Assembly: GCF_000022145.1 (NCBI RefSeq)
Contig: NC_011891.1
Span: 4,074,501-4,138,500 of the forward strand
DNA: 64,000 nt
Source: Anaeromyxobacter dehalogenans 2CP-1
Lineage (GTDB): Bacteria; Myxococcota; Myxococcia; Myxococcales; Anaeromyxobacteraceae
Direction of reading: 5' to 3'
Of this stretch, positions 45,962-54,257 are shown in pieces (position 1 is the stretch's first letter; each line of letters starts with the position of its first letter). Below the pieces are notes generated by a model. That model had not been told where the DNA came from, made no database searches, and saw only the letters and a list, made by a program, of their open reading frames with translations. The translations under genes were made by a program, and so were the position numbers.

Positions 45962-47140
45962 ATGGCTGTGAAGGTCCGAGAGTACCGTCGGCGCGGCAAG
46001 CCGATGGGATGTTGGGAGGCGGACGTGCGGCTTCCGCTGCCGAGCGGCGAGTTCTATCGGGAACGGGTGCGTGTGCCCGTCTCCGGGAAGACGAGCGCGA
46101 AGCGGTGGGCGGACGCACGCGAAGCAGAAGTGATCAGCCTTGCGCGGAGTGGTCTCGATGCCGAGGCGATCCACGCGAAGCTGAACGGCAAGGGAGCGGC
46201 GAACGAGGCGCGGGTTCCGACCCTCGCCGAATTCGAGAAGCAGTTCATCGAGCACGCGAGGGCGAACCGGCAGAAGGCGAGCACGGTGTACGCGAAGGAG
46301 TCCATCCTCCGCGTCCACCTGGTCCCGGTCCTCGGGACGAAGCGGCTCGACGAGATCACCGAAGCGGACGTCCAGGCGCTCAAGGTGACACTCGCCGAGC
46401 ACCGGCCGAAAACGGTCAACAACGTGCTCGCCACGCTCTCGAAGCTCCTGCGCGTGGCGAAGCGGCTCGGGGTCATCGACGCGGTGCCGGTCGAATCCTT
46501 CGAGCTCGTCAAGGCTCCGCTCGCCGCCGTGCCGTTCTACACGTTCGAGGAGTACGCGGTCCTCGTCGCTGCCGCTCGGCGACTCGACCCGCGCATCCTC
46601 GCGGCGGTGCTCCTTGGCGGGAACGCTGGCCTCCGTGCTGGCGAGGTGGTGGCGCTGGAGCTACCGGACGTGCGCCGGGCGAACGCCCGGATCACGATCG
46701 AGCGTCAGGCGTGGCGTGGAGTCGTGGATACGCCCAAGGGTGGCAAGGGCCGGGTCGTCCCGATGACCGATGCCCTCAAGGCCGCGCTCGCGGCCGTGCG
46801 CCACCTTCGCGGTGCCCGCGTGCTCGTGCAGGACGACGGGTCCGACCTGACGGCGAAGGTCCTCCGGGGATGGATGAAGAGTGCCCAGCGGCTCGCGGGG
46901 CTCAGGCCGACGGGCAACTTCCACATCCTGCGCCACACGTTCTGCTCGCACCTCGCGATGCGGGGCGCCCCGGCGAAGGTGATCCAGGAGCTGGCGGGGC
47001 ACACGCACCTCTCCACGACGATGCGGTACATGCACCTCGCGGAGGGGCACAAGGAGCAGGCGATCAGGCTGCTCGATGACAGGCCCGTCACCGCACCGGC
47101 AGCAGGCGTGGAGGCCAGGTTGGAGGCGGTGGAGGGCTGA
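45962..47140 (+). CDS. int: Tyrosine-type integrase
   Basis: A 392-residue site-specific recombinase. The N-terminal arm-binding part (1-80) is followed by the core-binding SAM-like domain (about 85-180, PTLAEFEKQFIEHARANRQK). Catalytic residues are R225 (GLRAGEV), the beta-hairpin Lys near 262, H321/R324 (HILRHTF), H347 (GHTHLS) and nucleophile Y356 (MRYMHL). The gene ends four bases from the right att repeat in tRNA-Gly, typical for element integrases. It starts at ATG; no strong ribosome site is seen. Confidence 0.95.
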   Translation: MAVKVREYRRRGKPMGCWEADVRLPLPSGEFYRERVRVPVSGKTSAKRWADAREAEVISLARSGLDAEAIHAKLNGKGAANEARVPTLAEFEKQFIEHARANRQKASTVYAKESILRVHLVPVLGTKRLDEITEADVQALKVTLAEHRPKTVNNVLATLSKLLRVAKRLGVIDAVPVESFELVKAPLAAVPFYTFEEYAVLVAAARRLDPRILAAVLLGGNAGLRAGEVVALELPDVRRANARITIERQAWRGVVDTPKGGKGRVVPMTDALKAALAAVRHLRGARVLVQDDGSDLTAKVLRGWMKSAQRLAGLRPTGNFHILRHTFCSHLAMRGAPAKVIQELAGHTHLSTTMRYMHLAEGHKEQAIRLLDDRPVTAPAAGVEARLEAVEG

Positions 47141-47144
47141 AAAG

Positions 47145-47169
47145 AAAAACCCCCGGCCGAAGCCGGGGG
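47145..47169 (-). terminator. Rho-independent terminator of tRNA-Gly
   Basis: On the minus strand five bases after the encoded CCA: CCCCCGGC-TTCG-GCCGGGGG followed by TTTTT. The 8-bp GC stem with a UUCG tetraloop and T-run is a textbook intrinsic terminator. The same sequence lies at 39188-39212 in the displaced copy. On the plus strand it lies just after the integrase stop and may end that transcript too. Confidence 0.92.
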
Positions 47170-47200
47170 TTAGATGGAGCGGGAAAAGGGATTTGAACCC
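47145..47200. repeat. attR direct repeat (56 bp)
   Basis: The right copy of the repeat that bounds the integrative element, covering the tRNA-Gly terminator and the last 26 bases of the intact tRNA gene (47175-47200). Crossover lies somewhere within these 56 bases, most likely in the tRNA part. Confidence 0.92.
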
Positions 47201-47249
47201 TCGACCCTCGCCTTGGCAAGGCGATGCTCTACCACTGAGCTATTCCCGC
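47175..47249 (-). tRNA. tRNA-Gly (GCC)
   Basis: A 75-base tRNA with encoded CCA. The acceptor arm pairs GCGGGAA with TTCCCGC. The D-arm is GCTCAGTGGTAGAGC, the anticodon loop TTGCCAA (anticodon GCC) and the T-arm GAGGGTTCAAATCCCTT. Its 3' end is the integration site of the element to its left and is preserved after integration. Confidence 0.97.
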
Positions 47250-47357
47250 AAGAAGGCTCGCGAAGGTGGAGGTTTATAGAGGGACCGCCCGAGGGGTGTC
47301 AAGCGGGTTTCGGCACGCCTCGAACACGCCCTCGCGACGGGCCTCGGCGGGCCCACG

Positions 47358-48584
47358 GTGTATCATCCGCGCCCCGTGCCGGACCCGGTCATCGCCCCCT
47401 CGCCCTCCCCCGTCCCGCCTCCCCCGCCGGCTCCGCCGCGCGGGTTCTTCGCGCGGCTGCGCAAGCAACGCGAGGACGCGCGACGGCAGGCGCAGGTGGG
47501 CGGCGGACGGCAGCGGGGGCCGGTGGGCGACCTCTTCCGCGCGCTCGGGCGCGGGCTGGCGCTGGGGCTCGCGAACCTGGTGCTCCCCCGTCCGCGGGCG
47601 CCGGTGCCGGCGCCCGCGACGATCCGCCGGCTGCTCGTCATCCGCGTGGACGAGCGGGTGGGCAACCAGCTCCTCACCACCCCGCTCCTCCGCGCGCTGA
47701 AGCTGGGCCTGCCGCGGACCGAGCTCCACCTGCTGGCGCCGAAGCAGGGCCTCCTCGTCGCCTCGCCGCACGTGGACCGGTTCCACCTCTGGCAGAAGCG
47801 CGACGCGTTCCGCGCCCCGCTCCGGCAGCTGGGGCAGCTGCGTGCGCTCCGGCGCGAGCGGTTCGACGTGGTCCTCGAGGCGGGTCACTGGTCCGCCTGG
47901 TCGCTCACCGCCTCGATCCTCGCCCGGCTGCTGGGTGGCCGGCGCGCCATCGTGGGCCACGACCGCGGGGAAGCGGCACGCTTCCTCTCGCACCCGGTGC
48001 CGCACGATCCGGCGAGCGTCGCGGAGGTCCCGGCGAAGCTGGAGCTGCTCGCGCCGCTGGGGCTGCCGGCGCGCGGCCTGGAGCTGGAGACGGGGCTGGG
48101 GCGCGACCTCGCGGCCGCCGACGCGGCGCTGGCGGCGGCGGGCATCTCGGGCCCGTTCGCGCTGCTGAACCCGGGCGCGCGCCTGGCGGACCGGCGCTGG
48201 CCGGCGGAGTCCTACGCGGCGGTGGCGCGGGGGCTCTCCGAGCGCGGCCTCCGCGTGCTGGTGGTCTGGGGCCCGGGCGAGGAAGGGCTGGCGGCGGCCA
48301 TCGTGGAGGGCTCGGGCGCGCGGCTCGCGCCGCCGACCGACCTCGACCGGCTCGCGGGGCTGATGCGGCGGGCGCGGCTGGTGGTCTCGAACAACAGCGG
48401 CCCGATGCACCTCGCGGTCGCGGTGGGCGCGCCGACGGTGGGCGTGTTCTTCCGCGGCGACTCGGCGCGCTGGGGCCACGCGATCCCGGCGTTCGCGGCG
48501 GCGGAGGTGCGGAGCGACGCGGAGGCGCCGGCGGTGCTGGCGGCGTGCGACCGGGTGCTCTCGCTCGACGCGCGGCGCGGGTGA
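47358..48584 (+). CDS. Family 9 glycosyltransferase (heptosyltransferase-like)
   Basis: A 408-residue GT9 enzyme, the family of ADP-heptose:LPS heptosyltransferases. After a Pro-rich N-terminal stretch (about 1-30) and a basic amphipathic segment, the fold starts at RRLLVIRVDERVGNQLLTTP (about 93). The C-terminal donor site has FALLNPGARLADRRWPAESY and VSNNSGPMHLAVAVGAPTVG. The start may be GTG at 47358 or the in-frame GTG at 47376. A hairpin and a repeat block follow. A role in LPS core or other surface glycan synthesis is likely. Confidence 0.9.
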   Translation: MYHPRPVPDPVIAPSPSPVPPPPPAPPRGFFARLRKQREDARRQAQVGGGRQRGPVGDLFRALGRGLALGLANLVLPRPRAPVPAPATIRRLLVIRVDERVGNQLLTTPLLRALKLGLPRTELHLLAPKQGLLVASPHVDRFHLWQKRDAFRAPLRQLGQLRALRRERFDVVLEAGHWSAWSLTASILARLLGGRRAIVGHDRGEAARFLSHPVPHDPASVAEVPAKLELLAPLGLPARGLELETGLGRDLAAADAALAAAGISGPFALLNPGARLADRRWPAESYAAVARGLSERGLRVLVVWGPGEEGLAAAIVEGSGARLAPPTDLDRLAGLMRRARLVVSNNSGPMHLAVAVGAPTVGVFFRGDSARWGHAIPAFAAAEVRSDAEAPAVLAACDRVLSLDARRG

Positions 48585-48600
48585 CGGTCCCTCGACTCCG

Positions 48601-48622
48601 GTCACGGCCTGACGGCCGTGAC
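48601..48622 (+). terminator. Hairpin after GT9 gene
   Basis: A perfect 9-bp inverted repeat (GTCACGGCC / GGCCGTGAC) with loop TGAC, 16 bases past the GT9 stop. No T-run. It is a likely transcript end or 3' stabiliser. Confidence 0.5.
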
Positions 48623-48626
48623 CTAC

Positions 48627-48749
48627 GCTCGGGATGAGCGCCGGGTCGATGCTCGGGATGAGCGCGGGGTTGACGCTCGGGATGAGCGGGGCACCGCTCG
48701 GGATGAGCGGGGCACCGCTCGGGATGAGCGGGCCAGGCTTGGGATGAGC
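48627..48749. repeat. Six direct repeats, each a mini hairpin
   Basis: The 13-base unit GCTCGGGATGAGC occurs at 48627, 48651, 48675, 48696 and 48717, and as GCTTGGGATGAGC at 48737; spacing is 24, 24, 21, 21 and 20 bases. Each unit is itself an inverted repeat (GCTC...GAGC). The block lies between the convergent GT9 and pgsA genes, ending 10 bases from the pgsA stop. Confidence 0.85.
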
Positions 48750-48759
48750 GGGGCAGGAT

Positions 48760-49410
48760 CTACCCGCGCGACGTGCGGCGGTTCGGGCGGACGTCCTCGG
48801 AGGCCTGCGCCTCGCCCTCGCGGCGGTACACGGCGCGGATGAAGTTCGCGAAGTAGCTCACCGCGGACCAGACCGAGAAGAACAGCGAGATGTAGATGAG
48901 CCAGGTGCCGACCCGGTTCGCGTCGAGGTCGAACGAGAAGACGAGCGCGTCGATCGGGTAGGTGTAGTGCAGCAGCAGGAACGTGATGCCGGCCACCTGG
49001 AACGCGGTCTTGTGCTTCCCCTCCTGCCCGGCGGCGATGACGATCCCCTCGCTCATGGCGATGGTGCGCAGGCCGGTCACGATGAACTCGCGCGCCAGCA
49101 CCACGATGCACACCCACGCGGCCACGCGGCCGAGGTGCACGAGCATCACCAGCGCCGCCATGACGATGAGCTTGTCGGCGAGCGGGTCGAGGAACTTGCC
49201 GATGACGGTGACGAGGTTCTTGCGCCGCGCCACCCAGCCGTCGAGGAAGTCGGTGGCGCCGGTCACCGCGTACAGCACCGCGGCGATGAAGCTGTCCACC
49301 CGCGACTCGTAGTAGGTGAACCACAGGAACACGGGGATGAGCGCGATCCGCGTGAGGGTGATCGCGTTCGGGAGGTTGAGCGCCTCCCGGCGCAGCGAGC
49401 GCGCGCTCAC
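48760..49410 (-). CDS. pgsA: CDP-diacylglycerol-glycerol-3-P phosphatidyltransferase
   Basis: A 216-residue integral membrane enzyme that makes phosphatidylglycerol phosphate, the committed step to phosphatidylglycerol and cardiolipin. The CDP-alcohol phosphotransferase motif is complete: D-FL-DG-WV-AR followed by G-KFL-D-PLA-D. The N-terminal LNLPNAITLTRIALIPVFLW is typical PgsA. The GTG at 49410 overlaps the stop of the upstream TPR gene (GTGA). About five membrane helices are evident. Confidence 0.95.
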   Translation of the reverse strand: MSARSLRREALNLPNAITLTRIALIPVFLWFTYYESRVDSFIAAVLYAVTGATDFLDGWVARRKNLVTVIGKFLDPLADKLIVMAALVMLVHLGRVAAWVCIVVLAREFIVTGLRTIAMSEGIVIAAGQEGKHKTAFQVAGITFLLLHYTYPIDALVFSFDLDANRVGTWLIYISLFFSVWSAVSYFANFIRAVYRREGEAQASEDVRPNRRTSRG

Positions 49411-50687
49411 GGGGCGCTCCCGCCGACGGCGGCGTCGGGATCCGCGAGGACGCGCCCCTCGCCGGAGAGCTCCACCACCGCCGTGCCGGCGCCGTCCTCG
49501 GCGAGCCCCACCAGCCGCGGCGTGAGCGCCCCGGTCCACCCGACCAGCGCCGCGAGCGGCAGGCGCACGGCCGCCGACGTGGACGCCTCGAGCGCGAGCG
49601 GCGCGCCGGCGGTGACGAGCAGCATGCCGCCGCGGCCGCGCAGGTGGACCAGGCTCAGCTCGGCGCCGCTGGTGGACGGCACCCGGCCGTTCTCGAACGC
49701 GAGCCCGTCCTCGAACCCGAACACGGCCTCCTCGCGGAGGTAGACCGCCTCGCCGTCCAGCTCGAGCGCGGTGAACCGGCGCCCGGACGCCGCGTACAGC
49801 AGCGCCCCCTCCCCGGACGCGCGGTGCATCCGGGTGGCGCCCTCGCCGAAGGGCCGCTCGGTGGCGCGGCCGCGGAAGCGCATCAGCTCGCCGCCGAGCG
49901 TCACCTCGCCCCGGACCGCGAACAGGCCGTCGAGCCGGACCCGGACCGTCCCGCGGACGGTCACGGTCAGGAGGCCGTCACGGACCGTGAACGGGGCCGC
50001 GGGTGCGGCGGGCACGAGCCGGGCGTCTCCCCACGCGGCGAGCGTGGGCACCGCGGCGGCGGACGGCTCGGCCTCCGGCGCGGGCGGCGGCACGACGCGC
50101 AGCACCGGCACGCTGCCGGGGACGGGGGTGACGTAGGGCTCGGGCGCGGGGGGCTCGCCGGCCGCGGGCGTCGGCGCCTCGGGCGGCGCGGGCGGGGGCG
50201 GGACGGTCCAGCCGCTGGCGACGAGCTCGTCGCAGCGCGCCACCATGTGGTCGCTGCCGGCCTTGCGGAACCACTCCCGCGCGCCGGCGGGATCGCCGGA
50301 CTCGAGCAGCGCGAGGCCGAGATAGCCCATGGCCTTGCGGTGGTCGGGGTTGAGGTCGAGCGCGATCTCGAGCTGCCGCCGCGCCTCCTCGTGGTGCTTC
50401 GCCTTCAGGAACGCGAGGCCGAGGTTGACGCGCGCGGCGGGCTCCACCGGGTTCTCGTCCACCAGCCGCTGCCACGCGATGGCGGCGTCGTCGAACTGGC
50501 CCTGGCGGTAGCAGGCCTGGCCGAGCAGCGCGAGCACCTTCGCGTCCTTGGGGCCGAGATCGAGCGCGCGCTCCAGCGCGGCGCGGGCCCGGTCGGCGTC
50601 CCCCTGCGCGAGCAGCTCCGTGCCGCGCGCCAGGTGGAAGGCGAGCTCGTCGTCGACGCCGTCGCCGCCGTCCGCGCGCCGCGCCAC
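49407..50687 (-). CDS. TPR-AIM24 fusion protein
   Basis: A 426-residue protein. Residues about 10-155 form four TPR units (for example ELLAQGDADRARAALERALD and NLGLAFLKAKHHEEARRQLE). A Pro/Ala-rich linker (about 160-225) leads to a C-terminal beta-rich domain (about 230-415) with the AIM24 pattern: GALLYAASGRRFTALELDGE, AVYLREEAVFGFEDGLAFEN, then LSLVHLRGRGGMLLVTAG. AIM24 domains have a double beta-helix-like fold of unknown role. It is coupled to pgsA downstream and ends 3 bp from the transglycosylase gene upstream. Confidence 0.82.
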   Translation of the reverse strand: MARRADGGDGVDDELAFHLARGTELLAQGDADRARAALERALDLGPKDAKVLALLGQACYRQGQFDDAAIAWQRLVDENPVEPAARVNLGLAFLKAKHHEEARRQLEIALDLNPDHRKAMGYLGLALLESGDPAGAREWFRKAGSDHMVARCDELVASGWTVPPPPAPPEAPTPAAGEPPAPEPYVTPVPGSVPVLRVVPPPAPEAEPSAAAVPTLAAWGDARLVPAAPAAPFTVRDGLLTVTVRGTVRVRLDGLFAVRGEVTLGGELMRFRGRATERPFGEGATRMHRASGEGALLYAASGRRFTALELDGEAVYLREEAVFGFEDGLAFENGRVPSTSGAELSLVHLRGRGGMLLVTAGAPLALEASTSAAVRLPLAALVGWTGALTPRLVGLAEDGAGTAVVELSGEGRVLADPDAAVGGSAP

Positions 50688-50690
50688 GGC

Positions 50691-51320
50691 TCACCGCCCT
50701 GCCTTGTAGGCCTCGTACAGCGCCACCACCTTGCGCACGTACTCCCGGGTCTCCGGGATGTTCGGCACGCCGTCGCCCGCGCGCCGGACCGCCTCGGGCC
50801 CGGCGTTGTACGCGGCGAGCGTCTTCACCATGTCGCCGGCGTACTGGTTCGCGAGGATGCGCAGGTAGCGCGCGCCGCCCTCGATGTTCTCGGCGGGCTC
50901 GTACGCGTCGCCCACGTACATGTCGCGGGCGGTGCCGGGCATGAGCTGCATGAGCCCCATGGCGCCCTTCTCCGAGACGGCCCGGTGATCGAAGTTCGAC
51001 TCGACCGCCATCACCGCGAGGAGCAGCGCCTCGGGGAGGTTGTACTTCGTCGCGGCGGCCCGGATGTGCTCGCGGTACCGCGCCTGCGCCTCGGAGCGAG
51101 GGAGCGGCCGGGCGCGCGCCTGCGCCTTGCCTCCGCGGTACACCCCGCCGCCGTCCTTCAGCCGCGCGATGCGGCGGAAGCGCGGATCGCTGGGCGCGTT
51201 CGAGAAGTGCGCCACGCCGTCGGAGTCGACGTACGAATACAGATCGCTCGCCCGCGCGGCCGGAGCCGCCAGGACGGCGCCCAGCAGGGCGAACCTGGCG
51301 AGGTAGGGACGGACGGACAT
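50691..51320 (-). CDS. Lytic transglycosylase (SLT family)
   Basis: A 209-residue exported muramidase-like enzyme. Signal peptide at about 8-24 (ALLGAVLAAPAARAS). A short DUF4124-type N-terminal module follows (DLYSYVDSDGVAHFSNAPSD). The goose-lysozyme-like SLT domain runs from about 85 to 205: catalytic Glu in AVMAVESNFDHRAVSEKGAM, then GLMQLMPGTARDMYV and TLAAYNAGPEAV. It cleaves peptidoglycan to anhydromuropeptides. The ATG at 51320 fits the signal peptide; a longer form is not needed. Divergent from nadB. Confidence 0.92.
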   Translation of the reverse strand: MSVRPYLARFALLGAVLAAPAARASDLYSYVDSDGVAHFSNAPSDPRFRRIARLKDGGGVYRGGKAQARARPLPRSEAQARYREHIRAAATKYNLPEALLLAVMAVESNFDHRAVSEKGAMGLMQLMPGTARDMYVGDAYEPAENIEGGARYLRILANQYAGDMVKTLAAYNAGPEAVRRAGDGVPNIPETREYVRKVVALYEAYKAGR

Positions 51321-51392
51321 CGTCGAAAAAGTTACCAGCAGCACGCTCGGCCGGACAACTTTATTCCCGGAGCGCGTGCTACATCAAACGCC

Positions 51393-53000
51393 ATGACCAC
51401 ACTGCCTGCACGAGAGAACGTGGACTTCCTGGTCCTTGGTGGTGGTGTCGCGGGGCTGACCTTCGCGCTCGAGGCGGCCGATCACGGATCGGTGCTGGTG
51501 CTGACGAAGCGGCAGCGCTCGGAGGGCTCGACGCAGTACGCGCAGGGGGGCATCGCGGGCGTGCTGGGCGCGGACGACGCGCCGGAGCTGCACGTCCAGG
51601 ACACCCTGGTCGCCGGCGCCGGGCTGTGCAAGCGCGAGGCGGTCGAGGTCACGGTCCGCGAGGGACCGGACCGGCTGCGCTGGCTCATCGGCATCGGCGT
51701 CGAGTTCGACCGCGAGGCCCCCGACAAGCTCCACCTCACCCGCGAGGGCGGCCACTCGCGGCGTCGCATCGCGCACGCGAAGGACACCACCGGCCGCGAG
51801 GTGGAGCGGGCGCTGCTCGCCGCCTGCGACGCGAAGGGCATCCGGATCGTCGAGGACCAGGTCGCGATCGACGTCATCACGAGCGGCAAGCTCGGCCTGG
51901 GCGGCCCGAACCGCGCGCTCGGCGCCTACGTGCTCGACCGCGCCTCCGGCGACATCACCACGGTGACGGCGGGCGTGACGGTGCTCGCCACCGGCGGCGG
52001 CGGGAAGGTCTACCTCTACACCTCGAACCCGGACGTCGCGACGGGCGACGGGGTGGCGATGGCGTACCGGGCCGGCGCGACCATCGCGAACATGGAGTTC
52101 TTCCAGTTCCACCCCACCTGCCTGTTCCACCCGCAGGCGAAGAGCTTCCTCATCTCCGAGGCGTGCCGCGGCGAGGGCGGCATCCTCCGCAACGGCGCCG
52201 GCGAGGCGTTCATGTCGCGCTACGATCCGCGCAAGGAGCTGGCGCCGCGCGACATCGTGGCCCGCTCCATCGACGCCGAGATGAAGCGGCGCGGCGACGA
52301 GAGCGCGTTCCTCGACATGACGCACCTGCCGAAGAGCTTCCTCATCGAGCACTTCCCGAACATCTACGCCACCTGCAAGGAGTTCGGGATCGACATGGCG
52401 GTGCAGCCGATCCCGGTGGTGCCGGCGGCGCACTACATGTGCGGCGGCGTGGTGACCGACCTCATGGGCCGCACCTCGCTGCCGCGGCTGTTCGCGATCG
52501 GCGAGACGTCCTGCACCGGCCTGCACGGCGCGAACCGGCTCGCCTCCAACTCGCTGCTGGAGGGGCTGGTGTTCGGGCGCCGCGCCGCGCTGAGCGCCGT
52601 GGACGAGCTCGGCCACGTGGGCGGCACGCTCCCGACGATCCCGGACTGGAACCCCGGGGCCGCGCTCGCGCCCGAGGAAGGCGTGGTGGTCACGCACAAC
52701 TGGGACGAGGTCCGCCGGCTGATGTGGAACTACGTCGGCATCGTCCGCACGCAGAAGCGCCTGGAGCGCGCGCGCACCCGGCTCGCGCTGCTGCGCGCGG
52801 AGATCCGCGAGTACTACTGGGAGTACCGGCTCACCCCGGACCTGGTGGAGCTGCGGAACCTCGCCGACGTGGCGATGCTGATCGTGGAGTGCGCGCGGCA
52901 GCGCAAGGAGTCGCGCGGCCTCCACTACCTGCTCGACCACCCGAAGCCCGACGACCGCTGGCTGCGCGACACGGTGATCACGCGCGGCGATCTCGAGTGA
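51393..53000 (+). CDS. nadB: L-aspartate oxidase
   Basis: A 535-residue FAD enzyme that oxidises L-aspartate to iminoaspartate, the first step of NAD synthesis with NadA. The FAD motif is FLVLGGGVAGLTFALEAAD (about 12-30). The family signatures STQYAQGGIAGVL, FHPTCLF and GLHGANRLASNSLLEGLVFG are all present, with the helical C-terminal domain of the succinate dehydrogenase superfamily. Length matches the family (about 540). No nadA or nadC lies next to it. Confidence 0.97.
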   Translation: MTTLPARENVDFLVLGGGVAGLTFALEAADHGSVLVLTKRQRSEGSTQYAQGGIAGVLGADDAPELHVQDTLVAGAGLCKREAVEVTVREGPDRLRWLIGIGVEFDREAPDKLHLTREGGHSRRRIAHAKDTTGREVERALLAACDAKGIRIVEDQVAIDVITSGKLGLGGPNRALGAYVLDRASGDITTVTAGVTVLATGGGGKVYLYTSNPDVATGDGVAMAYRAGATIANMEFFQFHPTCLFHPQAKSFLISEACRGEGGILRNGAGEAFMSRYDPRKELAPRDIVARSIDAEMKRRGDESAFLDMTHLPKSFLIEHFPNIYATCKEFGIDMAVQPIPVVPAAHYMCGGVVTDLMGRTSLPRLFAIGETSCTGLHGANRLASNSLLEGLVFGRRAALSAVDELGHVGGTLPTIPDWNPGAALAPEEGVVVTHNWDEVRRLMWNYVGIVRTQKRLERARTRLALLRAEIREYYWEYRLTPDLVELRNLADVAMLIVECARQRKESRGLHYLLDHPKPDDRWLRDTVITRGDLE

Positions 53001-53061
53001 GCGGCCGCGCCGGTCCGCGCCCGGGCCCGCGCGCGCGGGCCCGCGGCGCGCCGCAGGCCGC

Positions 53062-53688
53062 CTACAGGTCGGGATCCGACTCGAGCCGCGACGGCTCGGG
53101 CACGACGCCGAAGTCGAGGTCCATCCGGCCGAGGGCGCTCGTGATCGCGAGCACGTAGGGCCGGCCCTCCAGCGGCGGCGACGCGCTCGGGAAGCGCACC
53201 CGGTACACCACGTCGAACGTGCCCACGTACGGGAACAGCCCGGTCAGCGTGGCGTCCACGTCCAGCACCTCGACCTTCGCCGCGAGCAGCTCGCCCTCGT
53301 CGGTCCGCACCGCGACGCGCCAGATGCTCCTCGGCGCGTCGAGGTCGTTCTGCTTGCCGTTCGCGGTGTAGAGCGCGAGCAGGAACTCCTCGCCGGCGGC
53401 GGCCTCGGCGCGCTCGGTGGCGAGCCGGGCGTCGAGCTCGGCGGCGGTCCACCCGAGCCACGCGGCCAGCCGGCGGACGCGCGCCTCGCGCTCGGGGAGG
53501 CCCAGGTGCGTGGCGGTGGCGGTGGCGCGGTGCTCGAGGCCGTCGTAAAGGGTCGCCCGCCGCGTGGCGGCGGCGCGCAGGTCGGACCACTCGCCCTCGC
53601 GCGGCCCGGGGACGGGCTGGCGCGGGTGGAACGGACAGCCGGCGAGCGCCAGCGCGAGCGCGGCGGCGGCGAGCGCGCGCAGCCTCAT
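53062..53688 (-). CDS. Lipoprotein of unknown function
   Basis: A 208-residue protein with a lipoprotein signal (lipobox LAGC, Cys18). The mature part begins helical (about 35-100, ending in ERAEAAAGEEFLLALYTANG) and continues as a beta-sandwich-like region (SIWRVAVRTDEGELLAAKVE, then FDVVYRVRFP). Its ATG overlaps the pyrE stop (ATGA), so it is co-translated downstream of pyrE. No family name recognised. Confidence 0.75.
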   Translation of the reverse strand: MRLRALAAAALALALAGCPFHPRQPVPGPREGEWSDLRAAATRRATLYDGLEHRATATATHLGLPEREARVRRLAAWLGWTAAELDARLATERAEAAAGEEFLLALYTANGKQNDLDAPRSIWRVAVRTDEGELLAAKVEVLDVDATLTGLFPYVGTFDVVYRVRFPSASPPLEGRPYVLAITSALGRMDLDFGVVPEPSRLESDPDL

Positions 53689-54257
53689 GACATGAAGTCC
53701 GCGCGGGTGAACAGCGCCTGCAGCGGCACGCCCTGGGCCTCGATGGCCTCGCGCCCGCCCTCCTGCCGGTCCACCAGCGCCAGGCACGCCACCGGGACCA
53801 GGTGCTCGGCCCGGCAGCGCTCGATCGCCTTCAGCGCCGAGCCGCCGGTGGTCACCACGTCCTCGATCACCGCCACCCGGCTGCCGTCGGGGAGGGTCTT
53901 GCGCCCCTCGATCCACTGGCCGGTGCCGTGGCCCTTCGGCTCCTTGCGCACGATGAACGCGTCCACCGGGTCACCGGCGCCGGCGCCGGGGAGGAAGCTG
54001 GTGAGCGCCACCGCGCTCGCGATCGGGTCCGCGCCGAGCGTGAGCCCGCCCACGCCGCGCACCGGCGGCGTGAGGCCGCGCACGCGCTCGAGCAGCAGCC
54101 GCCCGATGAGGACGTGCCCCTCGGCGGTGAGCGCGGTGCGCTTGCAGTCGATGTAGAAGTCGCTCTCCTTGCCGGAGGCGAGGACCACCTTGCGGCGCTC
54201 GAACGACAGGCTGCGCAGGAGCTCGAGCAGCCGCGCGCGATCCCGTTCCAGGCTCAT
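53685..54257 (-). CDS. pyrE: Orotate phosphoribosyltransferase
   Basis: A 190-residue enzyme joining orotate to PRPP to make OMP in pyrimidine synthesis. The PRPP-binding loop is SRVAVIEDVVTTGGSALKAI, with KESDFYIDCKRTAL and the flexible-loop segment IVRKEPKGHGTGQWIEG. Length is slightly below the usual 200-215. Its ATG overlaps the stop of the PadC-like gene, an unusual genomic partner, and a lipoprotein gene is coupled downstream. Confidence 0.96.
   Translation of the reverse strand: MSLERDRARLLELLRSLSFERRKVVLASGKESDFYIDCKRTALTAEGHVLIGRLLLERVRGLTPPVRGVGGLTLGADPIASAVALTSFLPGAGAGDPVDAFIVRKEPKGHGTGQWIEGRKTLPDGSRVAVIEDVVTTGGSALKAIERCRAEHLVPVACLALVDRQEGGREAIEAQGVPLQALFTRADFMS

Larger units (their letters stand above)
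39188..47200. mobile_element. Integrative element in tRNA-Gly
   Basis: The element is bounded by a 56-bp perfect direct repeat (39188-39243 and 47145-47200) that includes the last 26 bases of tRNA-Gly(GCC). One repeat belongs to the intact tRNA at the right; the other is the displaced copy. Inside, left to right: HEPN protein and ATPase (minus strand), broken EVE-like nuclease, repeat array, XRE regulator, Rep_trans-like initiator, excisionase and tyrosine integrase (plus strand), the integrase ending four bases from the right repeat. The module order Rep-Xis-Int is typical of integrative mobilisable or replicative elements. No conjugation machinery is present. Confidence 0.9.

Noticed and set aside
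48618-48842. Repeat-encoded peptide (RDERG-type repeats)
   Set aside because: The frame comes from the non-coding hairpin repeats, whose spacing (24, 24, 21, 21, 20) breaks frame at the end; it also overlaps pgsA on the other strand.
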